The notes under the pieces: generated by a model
What the model saw: the letters and a program-made list of their open reading frames with translations, nothing else
Database searches by the model: none
Told to the model about the DNA's origin: nothing
DNA from: Phycisphaerales bacterium
Lineage (GTDB): Bacteria; Planctomycetota; Phycisphaerae; Phycisphaerales; UBA1924
Assembly (NCBI GenBank): GCA_029260265.1
Contig: JAJDDO010000024.1
Location: forward strand, 1,055,458 to 1,119,457
Length of the DNA stretch: 64,000 nt
Direction: 5' to 3'
Translations under genes and position numbers: made by a program
Part shown: one piece after another, positions 47,041-55,237 of the stretch
Position numbering within the stretch: position 1 is the stretch's first letter
Layout: each line of letters opens with the position of its first letter

Positions 47041-47853
47041 ATGAACAACAGACCAACACAAGTTGAGCCCAACGAACGCGTCACCTTCGCGATCAGGTAC
47101 GAAGACGAGCACATGCTGGTCGTCGAGAAGCCAACGCGGACCGTCTCACAGCCTGGGGTTGGGCATCAGCACGATACCCTCCTCAATGGTCTGATGGCCC
47201 AATATCCCAAGCAGCTGCGTAACCTAGGGGTCAACCGGGATTTCGGGCTCGTTCACAGGCTCGACCGTGAAACCAGTGGGTTGCTCGTGATCGCACTGTC
47301 CCCGAACGCCTATGACGGTCTCCGCGAGCAGTTCGAGAACCGCAAGGTCAACAAGTACTACTGGGCGGTATGCCACAAGGCCCCGCGTGAGCCGCAAGGT
47401 GTGATCCGCAAGCCGATCCTCGACGAGATCAAACGAACCAGCCGATACACCTCGGTTCGGACCTCGAGGATCTCGAACAAGGGCAAGCCCGCGCTGACCG
47501 CGTATCGGGTGCTGCAGAGCAGCGATCTGGCCGCACTGATCGAAGCACGCCCCGTCACGGGCAGGCTCCATCAGATCCGCCTGCACCTGAGCATGATCGG
47601 AGCGGCGGTGCTCGGTGATTCTCAGTACGGCCCCAAAAAAATGAAGTTCGGCGCTCCCCGCCTTGCACTGCATTCACATCGCATCTCTTTGACGCACCCA
47701 ATCACGCACGAGCAGGTTGATGTCCGGACCAAGTTCCCCAAAGACCTGCGGACACTGCTCAAGAAGCTCGATCTCATCCGCCCAGATATCGACCAATCTC
47801 CCTCAGTCGAGAAGAGCACCGATCAGCTCTCCACCGACGCGGTCGGCGAATAA
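47041..47853 (+). CDS. RluA/RluD-family pseudouridine synthase
   Basis: The 270-residue enzyme has the catalytic aspartate in HRLDRETSGLLVIA (about residue 75), VVEKPTRTVSQPG at the start, YWAVC, RPVTGRLHQIRLHLSMIGAAVLGDSQYG and LHSHRISLTHPI. There is no N-terminal S4 domain, so it is nearer RluA or RluC-like enzymes without S4 than RluD. It modifies uridines in rRNA or tRNA; the site is unknown. A GTG at 47026 could extend it by five residues. The last 51 bases overlap the convergent hemW gene. Confidence 0.9.
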   Translation: MNNRPTQVEPNERVTFAIRYEDEHMLVVEKPTRTVSQPGVGHQHDTLLNGLMAQYPKQLRNLGVNRDFGLVHRLDRETSGLLVIALSPNAYDGLREQFENRKVNKYYWAVCHKAPREPQGVIRKPILDEIKRTSRYTSVRTSRISNKGKPALTAYRVLQSSDLAALIEARPVTGRLHQIRLHLSMIGAAVLGDSQYGPKKMKFGAPRLALHSHRISLTHPITHEQVDVRTKFPKDLRTLLKKLDLIRPDIDQSPSVEKSTDQLSTDAVGE

Positions 47854-49074
47854 AAAACCATGATCGGTAAGCACCCAACGCTCCGCGTACGGGTGCTCTA
47901 TCCACCCTGAATCGTGGCAACTCTGGACTGCTTGACATAACTGATCTTGCTTCTCGATGGTCGATGCGGTCATCCTCGCGCTCACAGCATCCACCCCTTC
48001 GCTCAATCGAATACTGGTCATCAGCAGATCCATCAGAGCTCGTCGGGTATCCGGCGGTTCGATGTCACAGATCGGGGCGAACCCGCGATCGCTCAGTTTG
48101 AGATAATCATCCAGCCTCGGCGTGTTTTTCCATCGGTACCCATTGAGATGCCCGGATGCGCTCGGTCCCACAGCAAGCCAAGGCTCGCTCCTCCAGTAGT
48201 TCATGTTGTGCAAGCATTCCGCGCCGGGCTTGGCGTGGTTGGAGACCTCGTACCGCTTGAATCCGGCTGCGTCGAAGGTTGCGAGGCAATGGTTGTACAT
48301 ATCGACCTCAAGCTTCTCGGGCGCTCTGGAAAACTGCCCACGGTTGAGCCTCGCGGTCATCGCGGTGTTGGGTTCGTAGGTCAGCCCGTACGCCGAGATG
48401 TGCTCGATCGGCAGACTCAGCGCATGCTCAAGATCGGCATCGAAATCTTCCAGCGTCTGCCCCGGGATGGCGTAGATGAGATCAATCGATCGTCTAGATA
48501 TGCCGGCGTTGCCGAGTGTCTCGAGTGCTTCGGGCACACGATCCGGGTTGTGGTGGCGTTCGAGCGCCTTGAGGTGGTCGGTGTTAAATGATTGTGCACC
48601 GATCGAAGCCCGGTTGACTCCGCCGCCAGCCAGCACTTCTGCGATCTGGTTGTCAACCGTTTCGGGATTGCATTCAACGCTGAACTCGCCTTTGCCATCC
48701 CGGATCTCGGAGAGATCAAAGACCGAATGGAGCTCCGCAAGAAGTCTCTCCCAGAGCTTGGGTGCGAGCAGGGTTGGGGTGCCGCCGCCAACGAAGACGG
48801 TTTCCAGCGGAAGATCCGGGAAGTAGGAAGCCTGTGCTCTGAGCTCCCTGATAAGCCGATCGGTGAACGCGGCTTGGCGATCCTGCCGATCAACGATCGA
48901 GTAAAAATCACAATAGTGGCATTTATGGAAGCAGAACGGGATGTGGATATAGAGTGATTTCGGCGGGGTTGTGTTTGGGTATGCCGCGCCGGATGCCGAT
49001 CTTGGTGCAAACACTTGGCGCGAAGATCCGATTGAGCGTTGCATAGGCAGCGAAATCGCGGTATCGTCCGTCAT
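47803..49074 (-). CDS. hemW: HemW-type radical SAM protein (haem chaperone)
   Basis: The 423-residue protein has the radical SAM cluster motif IPFCFHKCHYCDFYSI, GGGTPTLL, ECNPETV, GVNRASIGAQSFN, DLIYAIPGQTLEDFDADL and YEVSNHAKPGAECLHNMNYW, all in HemW order. HemW proteins were long called oxygen-independent coproporphyrinogen oxidases, but HemW acts as a haem chaperone. The N-terminal 70 residues before the motif are longer than usual. The ATG at 49074 is used. The gene overlaps the pseudouridine synthase gene by 51 bases tail to tail and is divergent from the FHA gene. Confidence 0.9.
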   Translation of the reverse strand: MTDDTAISLPMQRSIGSSRQVFAPRSASGAAYPNTTPPKSLYIHIPFCFHKCHYCDFYSIVDRQDRQAAFTDRLIRELRAQASYFPDLPLETVFVGGGTPTLLAPKLWERLLAELHSVFDLSEIRDGKGEFSVECNPETVDNQIAEVLAGGGVNRASIGAQSFNTDHLKALERHHNPDRVPEALETLGNAGISRRSIDLIYAIPGQTLEDFDADLEHALSLPIEHISAYGLTYEPNTAMTARLNRGQFSRAPEKLEVDMYNHCLATFDAAGFKRYEVSNHAKPGAECLHNMNYWRSEPWLAVGPSASGHLNGYRWKNTPRLDDYLKLSDRGFAPICDIEPPDTRRALMDLLMTSIRLSEGVDAVSARMTASTIEKQDQLCQAVQSCHDSGWIEHPYAERWVLTDHGFLFADRVGGELIGALLD

Positions 49075-49138
49075 GTGTGGCAGGTCTCCTGGTGCCAAGG
49101 CCGGGGGAGGTATTCCATGCTTGGAAAGGATTGTATTC

Positions 49139-49612
49139 GTGCAAGTAGCCCTCGTACGCGTTGCCCCCAACGGGCAGACTCAAAGAGTTCCAATATCACG
49201 CTCGAGCACCATTATTGGTCGCAATGACGATTGTCATATCAGAATCCGCTCCGCCGGGATGTCTCGCAAGCATTGCGAGGTGATCGTGGAGGGCGGAGAT
49301 CTCACCATACGAGATCTCGGTTCGAGCAACGGTACCTACATCAACCAGGAAAAGATTTCCTCCCAGCCAACTTCTGCGGGAGATCTTGTCTCGGTTGGTG
49401 GATTGGTGTTTCTTGTTGAGGTGAACGGGATTCCCGAGGATATCGATGCGGCTCTGCTCTTCGAAGATGGCTTGCCAGAAGTAGAGAATCATGTTCCGCC
49501 AACTCAACCCCAGCCCCCCCTGGTGCCCGCTGGGAAGGCGAAGGAAGATTCGAGCATGATGGACTTCGAGTTCGATCTCGATGATGATGACGACGAACAG
49601 CCACCGCTCTGA
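49139..49612 (+). CDS. FHA-domain protein with acidic tail
   Basis: Residues 1-95 are a forkhead-associated domain: SSTIIGRNDDCHIRIRSAGMSRKHCEVIV, LTIRDLGSSNGTYIN and GDLVSVGGLVFLV. FHA domains bind phosphothreonine peptides, so the protein should read a Ser/Thr kinase signal. A linker with Pro/Gln follows and the C-terminus is strongly acidic (FEFDLDDDDDEQPPL). The GTG at 49139 is chosen because GGAAAGGA (49123-49130) lies eight bases upstream; the open frame is much longer. No kinase gene is in the window. Confidence 0.8.
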   Translation: MQVALVRVAPNGQTQRVPISRSSTIIGRNDDCHIRIRSAGMSRKHCEVIVEGGDLTIRDLGSSNGTYINQEKISSQPTSAGDLVSVGGLVFLVEVNGIPEDIDAALLFEDGLPEVENHVPPTQPQPPLVPAGKAKEDSSMMDFEFDLDDDDDEQPPL

Positions 49613-49635
49613 AACACACATCAGAGTACACAGTT

Positions 49636-49670
49636 AAAAAGGGCACCTCCAATGTTGGAGGTGCCCTTAC
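49636..49670. terminator. Bidirectional terminator between FHA gene and zinc-ribbon gene
   Basis: An 11-bp stem (GGGCACCTCCA at 49641-49651, TGGAGGTGCCC at 49656-49666) with an ATGT loop has AAAAA before it and TTACTTTT after it. The T-run is perfect for the minus-strand gene and broken for the plus-strand gene. Confidence 0.85.
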
Positions 49671-49689
49671 TTTTAATCTTGGCGTTGGA

Positions 49690-49860
49690 TTACTTGGTGG
49701 TTCCCGAACTGTCGGCCGGTGAGGGCTTTGCGCCAGGCACACGGATGTTGGTGCCGCATTCTTTGCAACGAACAGTTTTTCCGCGTGCGATCTCGGGGAC
49801 CGCGAGGACTTTTCGGCAAGTCAGATTTGGACACATGATACGGACCATTTTATCAGCCAT
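49690..49860 (-). CDS. Small zinc-ribbon protein
   Basis: The 56-residue protein has four cysteines in the CxnC...CxxC pattern of a zinc ribbon: MCPNLTCRK and RCKECGTNI, followed by a disordered Ser/Thr tail. Small zinc-ribbon proteins of this sort are frequent in planctomycetes and are of unknown function; the N-terminal layout resembles MJ0042-type fingers. GAGGAG lies just before the ATG at 49860. The start faces purA across a gap of 194 bases. Confidence 0.75.
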   Translation of the reverse strand: MADKMVRIMCPNLTCRKVLAVPEIARGKTVRCKECGTNIRVPGAKPSPADSSGTTK

Positions 49861-50054
49861 TGAAAGCTCCTCTGAACAGTCATGATATCGGCATTCGATC
49901 TGGACACCAAGACAACACGGTCCTGTTTGATTGTGCATCGGCCCTCATGATCGGAACATTCGGATCCGGTGGCCACCACCGACGACAACGGGGACTATCC
50001 TTGGGTGCCGATAAGTCTTTCGATACCAAATTCTGCCCGAATGAGGGGGTTCAT

Positions 50055-51395
50055 ATGGTTCACGAGCGTACCGGGTCACGAGCAAACGCAGTTGTTGGGC
50101 TTCAATGGGGTGACGAGGGCAAGGGGAAGCTTGTCGATCTGTTGGCATCAGAGTTTGATGCGGTTGTCCGGTACAACGGCGGCGCAAACGCCGGGCATTC
50201 TGTGGTTGTGGGGGGCGAACGCTATGCGTTGCACCTTGTCCCCTCGGGGATCCTCTCGCCGGATGTCCTAGCTGTCATAGGCAATGGCGTGGTGATTGAT
50301 CCGCACCGATTACTCGAAGAACTACGCACCCTCCAAGATCGTGGTGTCGATACATCTGGGATGGTCATTTCCGACCGGGCCCATATCGTGATGCCTTATC
50401 ACAAAGCCGAGGATGCATTGCGAGAGGAACTGCTCGCGCCGGCAGCGGATCGAGGACCCGAGCAGACCAAGAGGGTCGTTTCCGCAATCGGAACAACCCG
50501 GCGTGGGATCGGCCCGGCGTACGCAGACAAGGTGCACAGGGCGACGGCGATCAGGATCGGTGATCTGCTCAATCGAGCCGTCCTCGCGAGCAAGCTCGAG
50601 ATGATCTGCTCGATGAAAAACGCGGTGTTCGAATCCCTGCACCCAGGTGAGCACGAATCCTTTGATGCAGTTCAACTCACCGATGAGATGGTCAAACTGG
50701 GCGAGCTGCTTGCCCCAATGATCAGCGACACCGCGTATCTGCTTGATGATCTCAGACGCGAGGGAAAGTCGATCCTGTTTGAGGGTGCGAATGCGACGAT
50801 GCTTGATGTTGATCATGGGACCTATCCGTATGTGACGAGCTCGAACTCGTCAGCGCTCGGGATCGGGCCTGGCAGCGGGGTGCCGCCTCAAGCGGTGACC
50901 AAGATCATTGGGGTGGTCAAGGCGTACTGCACCCGTGTGGGCGGCGGTCCGATGCCAACGGAACTCTTCGACGATGTTGGTGACGCCATCCGTCAGAGAG
51001 GGCGGGAGTTCGGGACCACGACCGGCCGACCACGGCGTGTCGGCTGGCTCGATCTGGTCGCATTGAAATATGCTGCCATGATCTCGGGCGCGACCGAGCT
51101 GTGCATTACCCTGCTTGATGTGCTGTCTGGAGAGCCGGAACTGAAACTCGCTGTGGAATATGAGATGCCCAGCGGGCGGACCGCCCGATTCATCGCCGAC
51201 GGGATACTTTTAAGCGATGCGACCCCGATCTATGAAACCATGCACGGGTTTTCCGAAGATATTACTGGGGCGAGGTCGTTTGACGAACTCCCACCCAACG
51301 CCAGAGCGTATATCGAGCGGATAGAAGCATTTGTAGGCGTGCCGGTTCGGACCGTTTCTGTCGGTCCAGATCGTGAACAGACCATTCGGCGATAG
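50055..51395 (+). CDS. purA: Adenylosuccinate synthetase
   Basis: PurA joins aspartate to IMP with GTP, the first committed step to AMP. The 446 residues show the P-loop-like GLQWGDEGKGKLVDLLA, VRYNGGANAGHSV, GNGVVIDP, AIGTTRRGIGPAYADK, VPPQAV, YCTRVGGGPMPTEL and RPRRVGWLDLVALKYA. The ATG at 50055 is chosen by homology, with GAGGGGG close upstream; the frame is open to 49860, but the extra sequence is not family-like. It is the first of four co-directional genes (purA, uppS, cdsA and the coiled-coil gene). Confidence 0.95.
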   Translation: MVHERTGSRANAVVGLQWGDEGKGKLVDLLASEFDAVVRYNGGANAGHSVVVGGERYALHLVPSGILSPDVLAVIGNGVVIDPHRLLEELRTLQDRGVDTSGMVISDRAHIVMPYHKAEDALREELLAPAADRGPEQTKRVVSAIGTTRRGIGPAYADKVHRATAIRIGDLLNRAVLASKLEMICSMKNAVFESLHPGEHESFDAVQLTDEMVKLGELLAPMISDTAYLLDDLRREGKSILFEGANATMLDVDHGTYPYVTSSNSSALGIGPGSGVPPQAVTKIIGVVKAYCTRVGGGPMPTELFDDVGDAIRQRGREFGTTTGRPRRVGWLDLVALKYAAMISGATELCITLLDVLSGEPELKLAVEYEMPSGRTARFIADGILLSDATPIYETMHGFSEDITGARSFDELPPNARAYIERIEAFVGVPVRTVSVGPDREQTIRR

Positions 51396-51419
51396 TTGAC
51401 CGAAGATGGGGGATTTGAA

Positions 51420-52253
51420 ATGTCTGTGAGTCAAGTCGAACAAGCGAACCAGATAGCCCTCGATCGGATCAAATCAAAGTTTCCACAGGCGGACCCGGAT
51501 CGGTTCCTTGTGCGCGTGCCTCACGCCAAAATCCCTCGTCACATCGCGATTATCATGGATGGCAACGGGCGATGGGCCCAAGAGCGAGGCTTTGCTCGTG
51601 TGGTCGGGCATCGCAACGGGATGAAGGCGGTGCGTGAAGCGGTCGAAACCTGCGCCAAGATCGGGGTCGAGGTGCTCACGCTCTATTCATTCAGCTCAGA
51701 AAACTGGTCACGCCCAAGCGATGAAATCCAGGCGCTGATGCAGATGTGCGAGATGTACTGCGCTGGTGAGCAGGATGCATTGGCCGAGAATAATGTTCGT
51801 GTACGCGTGATCGGTCGCCGGGCAGGGCTACCCGATGAAGTGGTGGGGGCGTTAGATCTTCTTGAACAAACAACAGCGGGTTGCACCGGGTTGACGCTCT
51901 GCCTTGCGATCAACTATGGATCTCGCGACGAGATCGTGGATGCGGTGCGTTCGATCGCAAAGCGGGCGGTCGAGGGGGAGATCGACCCGTCGCGGATTGA
52001 TGCCGAACTGGTTTCGGAGTCCTTGTACACTGCGGGGATTGACGATCCCGAGCTGTTGATCAGAACCGGCGGAGATTGGCGGGTGAGCAACTACCTGCTC
52101 TGGCAGATTAGTTACAGCGAGATCCTTGTGCTCGATGAATACTGGCCCGATTTCGATCAGCAGGCACTTTGCAACGCGGTGGAAGTCTTTGCCTCCCGGT
52201 CGCGGCGGTTTGGCGGCATCGAATCCGAGGCTGAGGATCAGGGCACCGGATGA
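51420..52253 (+). CDS. uppS: Isoprenyl transferase (undecaprenyl diphosphate synthase)
   Basis: UppS makes the C55 lipid carrier for peptidoglycan and glycans. The 277 residues show AIIMDGNGRWAQERG (catalytic Asp), VGHRNGMKAVREAV, LTLYSFSSENWSRP, INYGSRDEIVDAV and RTGGDWRVSNYLLWQISYSE. A 25-residue N-terminal extension precedes the core. GGGGGA lies six bases before the ATG at 51420, decisive over the earlier TTG. It is 24 bases after purA and 33 before cdsA, so the genes form one transcript. Confidence 0.93.
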   Translation: MSVSQVEQANQIALDRIKSKFPQADPDRFLVRVPHAKIPRHIAIIMDGNGRWAQERGFARVVGHRNGMKAVREAVETCAKIGVEVLTLYSFSSENWSRPSDEIQALMQMCEMYCAGEQDALAENNVRVRVIGRRAGLPDEVVGALDLLEQTTAGCTGLTLCLAINYGSRDEIVDAVRSIAKRAVEGEIDPSRIDAELVSESLYTAGIDDPELLIRTGGDWRVSNYLLWQISYSEILVLDEYWPDFDQQALCNAVEVFASRSRRFGGIESEAEDQGTG

Positions 52254-52286
52254 GCCATCTCCGGGCTGCGGTGCTACCCTCTGTTC

Positions 52287-53186
52287 GTGCTAAAACACCG
52301 ATTAACTCTGGGTCCGGTTTTTATCGTCGCGATCATTCTGTTTGCGTACCTCGACGAGGTGCTCGATCATCTTTCGACGCCAGCGTGGGTGCCCTACCAC
52401 AAGGACACACTCCCGCCTGGCATGGTGGTTTTTGTGGTGATGATGGTGCTCAGTTCCTTTGGGGCCCGTGAGGTTGCACGGATTTTGCGTGCCAAGGGCG
52501 ATGAGATCGGCACCCTTTTCGCGGTCGCGATCTCACTCTCTGGGTTGCTCTTGATCGGATTCATCCCGGTTGAGATCACGGGCACGATCGGGCTCGCGGT
52601 AGGTGTTTCGTCTGTTGCCTTGGTGTTTGTCAGCGGGTTGATCTACGCGATCCGGAAGAAGCAAATTGATGGCGCGATCGGCATCGGTGGCGGCGTGCTC
52701 TTGATCTATGTGTATATGGGGCTGATGCTTGGGTTCATGGCGTTGATCCGACGAGAGCATTCGATCTGGGTTTTGGTATGGGTGCTGGCATGCGTGAAGT
52801 CTTGTGACATCGGCGCGTTCTTTACCGGCACGACAATCGGGAAGAACAAGCTCATCCCCTGGTTGAGCCCGGGCAAGACCTGGGAGGGGCTCGTTGGCGG
52901 GATGATTACCAGCGGCGGGGTTGGTGCGATCGGCGCTTTGATGCTTTCTTCTGCGGGGATCAGTTCACCTGGAGTGCTCGCGGGCGGCCTGATGGGCTTT
53001 GTGTTTGGTGGGCTTGGACAGATGGGGGATCTGACCGCGAGTTTGATGAAACGCGATGCCCAGATGAAGGACTCGGGTTCGAGCCTGCCCGGGTTTGGCG
53101 GGGTGCTGGACATCATCGATTCGCCGGTGTTTGTGGCCCCATTTGCGTTCTGGGCCCTTCGATTGGTGGCGGTGCTCTCGTCTTGA
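52287..53186 (+). CDS. cdsA: Phosphatidate cytidylyltransferase
   Basis: CdsA makes CDP-diacylglycerol for all phospholipids. The 299-residue protein has about eight membrane segments and the family motif in SPGKTWEGLVGG and SLMKRDAQMKDSGSSLPGFGGVLDIID. The histidine usually present in PGHGG is Phe here (PGFGG), and DRID is DIID. The start codon is GTG (52287), with the first membrane helix soon after. uppS-cdsA is a common gene pair. Confidence 0.9.
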   Translation: MLKHRLTLGPVFIVAIILFAYLDEVLDHLSTPAWVPYHKDTLPPGMVVFVVMMVLSSFGAREVARILRAKGDEIGTLFAVAISLSGLLLIGFIPVEITGTIGLAVGVSSVALVFVSGLIYAIRKKQIDGAIGIGGGVLLIYVYMGLMLGFMALIRREHSIWVLVWVLACVKSCDIGAFFTGTTIGKNKLIPWLSPGKTWEGLVGGMITSGGVGAIGALMLSSAGISSPGVLAGGLMGFVFGGLGQMGDLTASLMKRDAQMKDSGSSLPGFGGVLDIIDSPVFVAPFAFWALRLVAVLSS

Positions 53187-53245
53187 TGGGTGCGGGCTGG
53201 CTACACTGTCTGTATATGAAGATTCAAGGTGCACGGGAGATCTGC

Positions 53246-54001
53246 ATGACTGTAACCCACAAGCTGCTCGCATTGTTTCGCGTCGATAAAGAGATGCATG
53301 GTTTACAAGCGAGGCTGAACGCTGCGGAGAACTTCCTCGGTGCCCAGACGAAGCTCTTGGCCGAGCTTGGGGCTCAATCAGAGTCGTATCAAGCTCAGAT
53401 CCGCCAGTTGACCGCGAGCGAATCCAATGCCGAGGGCGAGAGCAACCGGGTCACGGTGCATATCGATGATCTTCGCGAGAAGATGAACAACGCTTCGACA
53501 AACAAAGAATACAAAGCACTGCTCTCTGAGGTCAACAACCTCAAGGAGCAACGCGACGAGCATGACCGTGAAGCCATGACACATCTCGAAAAGATCGAAG
53601 AGTTGAAGTCTGAGCTCGGCGAGGTTCAAGAGAAACTCGATGAGCGAGAGAAGGTCCGCACGGTCGCCGAGTCCGAGCGTCAACAGCGATCCGACGAGAT
53701 CGCTGATCAGCTCGCAGAGCTGAGGACCAAGCGTGAGGATCTTGTCGCCGATGTGCCCGTCGATGCATTGAGGGTCTACGAGTCTCTCCTGAAATCGCGG
53801 GGCGAAGAGGCGATGGCGCCACTGGAAATCGCAGACCGCAAACGCCACGAGTATGTCTGTGGCTCATCGATGATGAGCGTGCCGGTTGAGGTCGCCGCGT
53901 CTCTGATCCAGGGCAAGCTGACCATTTCCCCCAATGACGGGTGCATCCTCTACCTGACCGAGGAGGTCGAAGAGGAACTCGCGGGCGCATTCAAGAAGTA
54001 A
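53246..54001 (+). CDS. Coiled-coil protein, CT398/zinc-ribbon family, with degenerate ribbon
   Basis: Residues 8-165 are a long coiled coil. The C-terminal 60 residues have the layout of the C4-type zinc ribbon of the CT398 family (RKRHEYVCGSSMMSVPVEVAASLIQGKLTISPNDGCILYL), but three of the usual four cysteine positions are changed: only Cys205 and Cys233 remain. Relatives act with RpoN or flagellar/type III export in other bacteria; the role here is unknown. The ATG at 53246 is chosen because GGGAGA lies just upstream; the frame starts at 53183. It is the last gene of the purA-uppS-cdsA run. Confidence 0.7.
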   Translation: MTVTHKLLALFRVDKEMHGLQARLNAAENFLGAQTKLLAELGAQSESYQAQIRQLTASESNAEGESNRVTVHIDDLREKMNNASTNKEYKALLSEVNNLKEQRDEHDREAMTHLEKIEELKSELGEVQEKLDEREKVRTVAESERQQRSDEIADQLAELRTKREDLVADVPVDALRVYESLLKSRGEEAMAPLEIADRKRHEYVCGSSMMSVPVEVAASLIQGKLTISPNDGCILYLTEEVEEELAGAFKK

Positions 54002-54027
54002 AAAGCATCCTGGGCGGCTGAGAGTTT

Positions 54028-55095
54028 TTAGATCAAAGGCTCTTCGGTGAACGACGCGGGCAGTTTTTCAAGCCCGAGGTGTTCGCACGCGCGTTGGGTG
54101 AGCATCCGCCCGCGACGGGTCCTTGCGAGGAATCCGATCTGGAGCAGGTAGGGCTCGACAACATCCTCGAGTGTCCCGGTGTCCTCGTTCATTGTTGCTG
54201 CGACAGCTTCGAGCCCAACGGGCCCGCCGTTGTAGACCTTGCGGATGGTGCTCAGATAGCTCCGGTCAAGATCATCGAGCCCGATCGCGTCCACGCCTTC
54301 GAGCTGAAGGGCGGCGTCCACGATGGAATCAGAGAGCTGCCCGTCCGCACGAACATCCGCGTAATCGCGGACGCGACGCAGGAGCCTGTTGGCGATGCGG
54401 GGGGTGCCTCTTGATCGTTCCGCGATCTGAGAGAGCGTGCTGGAATCTTGATCGCTTGCACTCATTTTGAGCAGGTTGGCTGATCGGTTGAGGATGTGCA
54501 CCAGCTCATGCTCCGCGTAGTACTTCAGGTGGTGCGTGATCCCAAATCTGGACCGGAGTGGCGAGCTGAGCAGCCCCGCGCGGGTGGTCGCTCCGATGAG
54601 CGTGAACGGGGCGCAGTTGATCTGCACAGTCCGAGCATTGAGCCCGGTATCCAAGCAGACATCAATGCGGAAGTCTTCCATCGCGGGATAGATGAACTCC
54701 TCGACTGCGACGGGGAGACGATGGATCTCGTCGATGAAGAGCACATCTCCAGGCTGCAATCGTGTAAGCACCGCGACGAGGTCGGTGCCTCTTGCGAGCG
54801 CCGGGCCCGAGGTGGTGTGCACCTTGGTCCCCAACTCGGTGCTGATGACATGGGCGAGCGTGGTTTTGCCGAGCCCCGGTGGCCCGTGGAGGAGGACATG
54901 TTCGAGTTGCTCAACATGCTCGATATCACTCGCGGCATCTTGCCGTGATTTGACCGCCTGGATCGCGATGAGCAGGCGTTCGATCAGATCGGGCTGACCA
55001 ACATACTCATCGAGGGTCTTTGGACGCAGTGCCCAGTTGGCGTGCTCCTCGACAGGGCTGGTTTCGGTGGGGGAGATGAGTCGTTCGGTGGCCAT
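54028..55095 (-). CDS. ruvB: Holliday junction branch-migration ATPase RuvB
   Basis: RuvB drives branch migration with RuvA. The 355 residues show Walker A LHGPPGLGKTTLAHV, Walker B LFIDEIHRLP, sensor 1 IGATTRAGLLSSPLRSRFG, the arginine-finger region and the C-terminal winged helix (EPYLLQIGFLARTRRGRMLT). The N-terminus has WALRPKTLDEYVGQ. ruvA and ruvC are not adjacent, a common split in planctomycetes. The ATG at 55095 is used. Confidence 0.95.
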   Translation of the reverse strand: MATERLISPTETSPVEEHANWALRPKTLDEYVGQPDLIERLLIAIQAVKSRQDAASDIEHVEQLEHVLLHGPPGLGKTTLAHVISTELGTKVHTTSGPALARGTDLVAVLTRLQPGDVLFIDEIHRLPVAVEEFIYPAMEDFRIDVCLDTGLNARTVQINCAPFTLIGATTRAGLLSSPLRSRFGITHHLKYYAEHELVHILNRSANLLKMSASDQDSSTLSQIAERSRGTPRIANRLLRRVRDYADVRADGQLSDSIVDAALQLEGVDAIGLDDLDRSYLSTIRKVYNGGPVGLEAVAATMNEDTGTLEDVVEPYLLQIGFLARTRRGRMLTQRACEHLGLEKLPASFTEEPLI

Positions 55096-55175
55096 TGTTT
55101 CTAGTCTATCGGTTTGTGTCCGGGTATGGCGTGATTAGTGTTCAATTCACTCAGGAATCGGCCCAATGGATCAAG

Positions 55176-55201
55176 AAAAAGGGTGCCCAGATCGGGCACC
55201 C
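55176..55201 (-). terminator. Intrinsic terminator of the M28-type peptidase gene
   Basis: Read on the minus strand, GGGTGCCC (55201-55194) pairs with GGGCACCC (55188-55181) and is followed by five T residues (55180-55176). It lies about 36 bases after the stop codon. Confidence 0.85.
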
Positions 55202-55237
55202 TTGGGGTTCACACATGAAGAGCTCTCAGTCCTTGGT

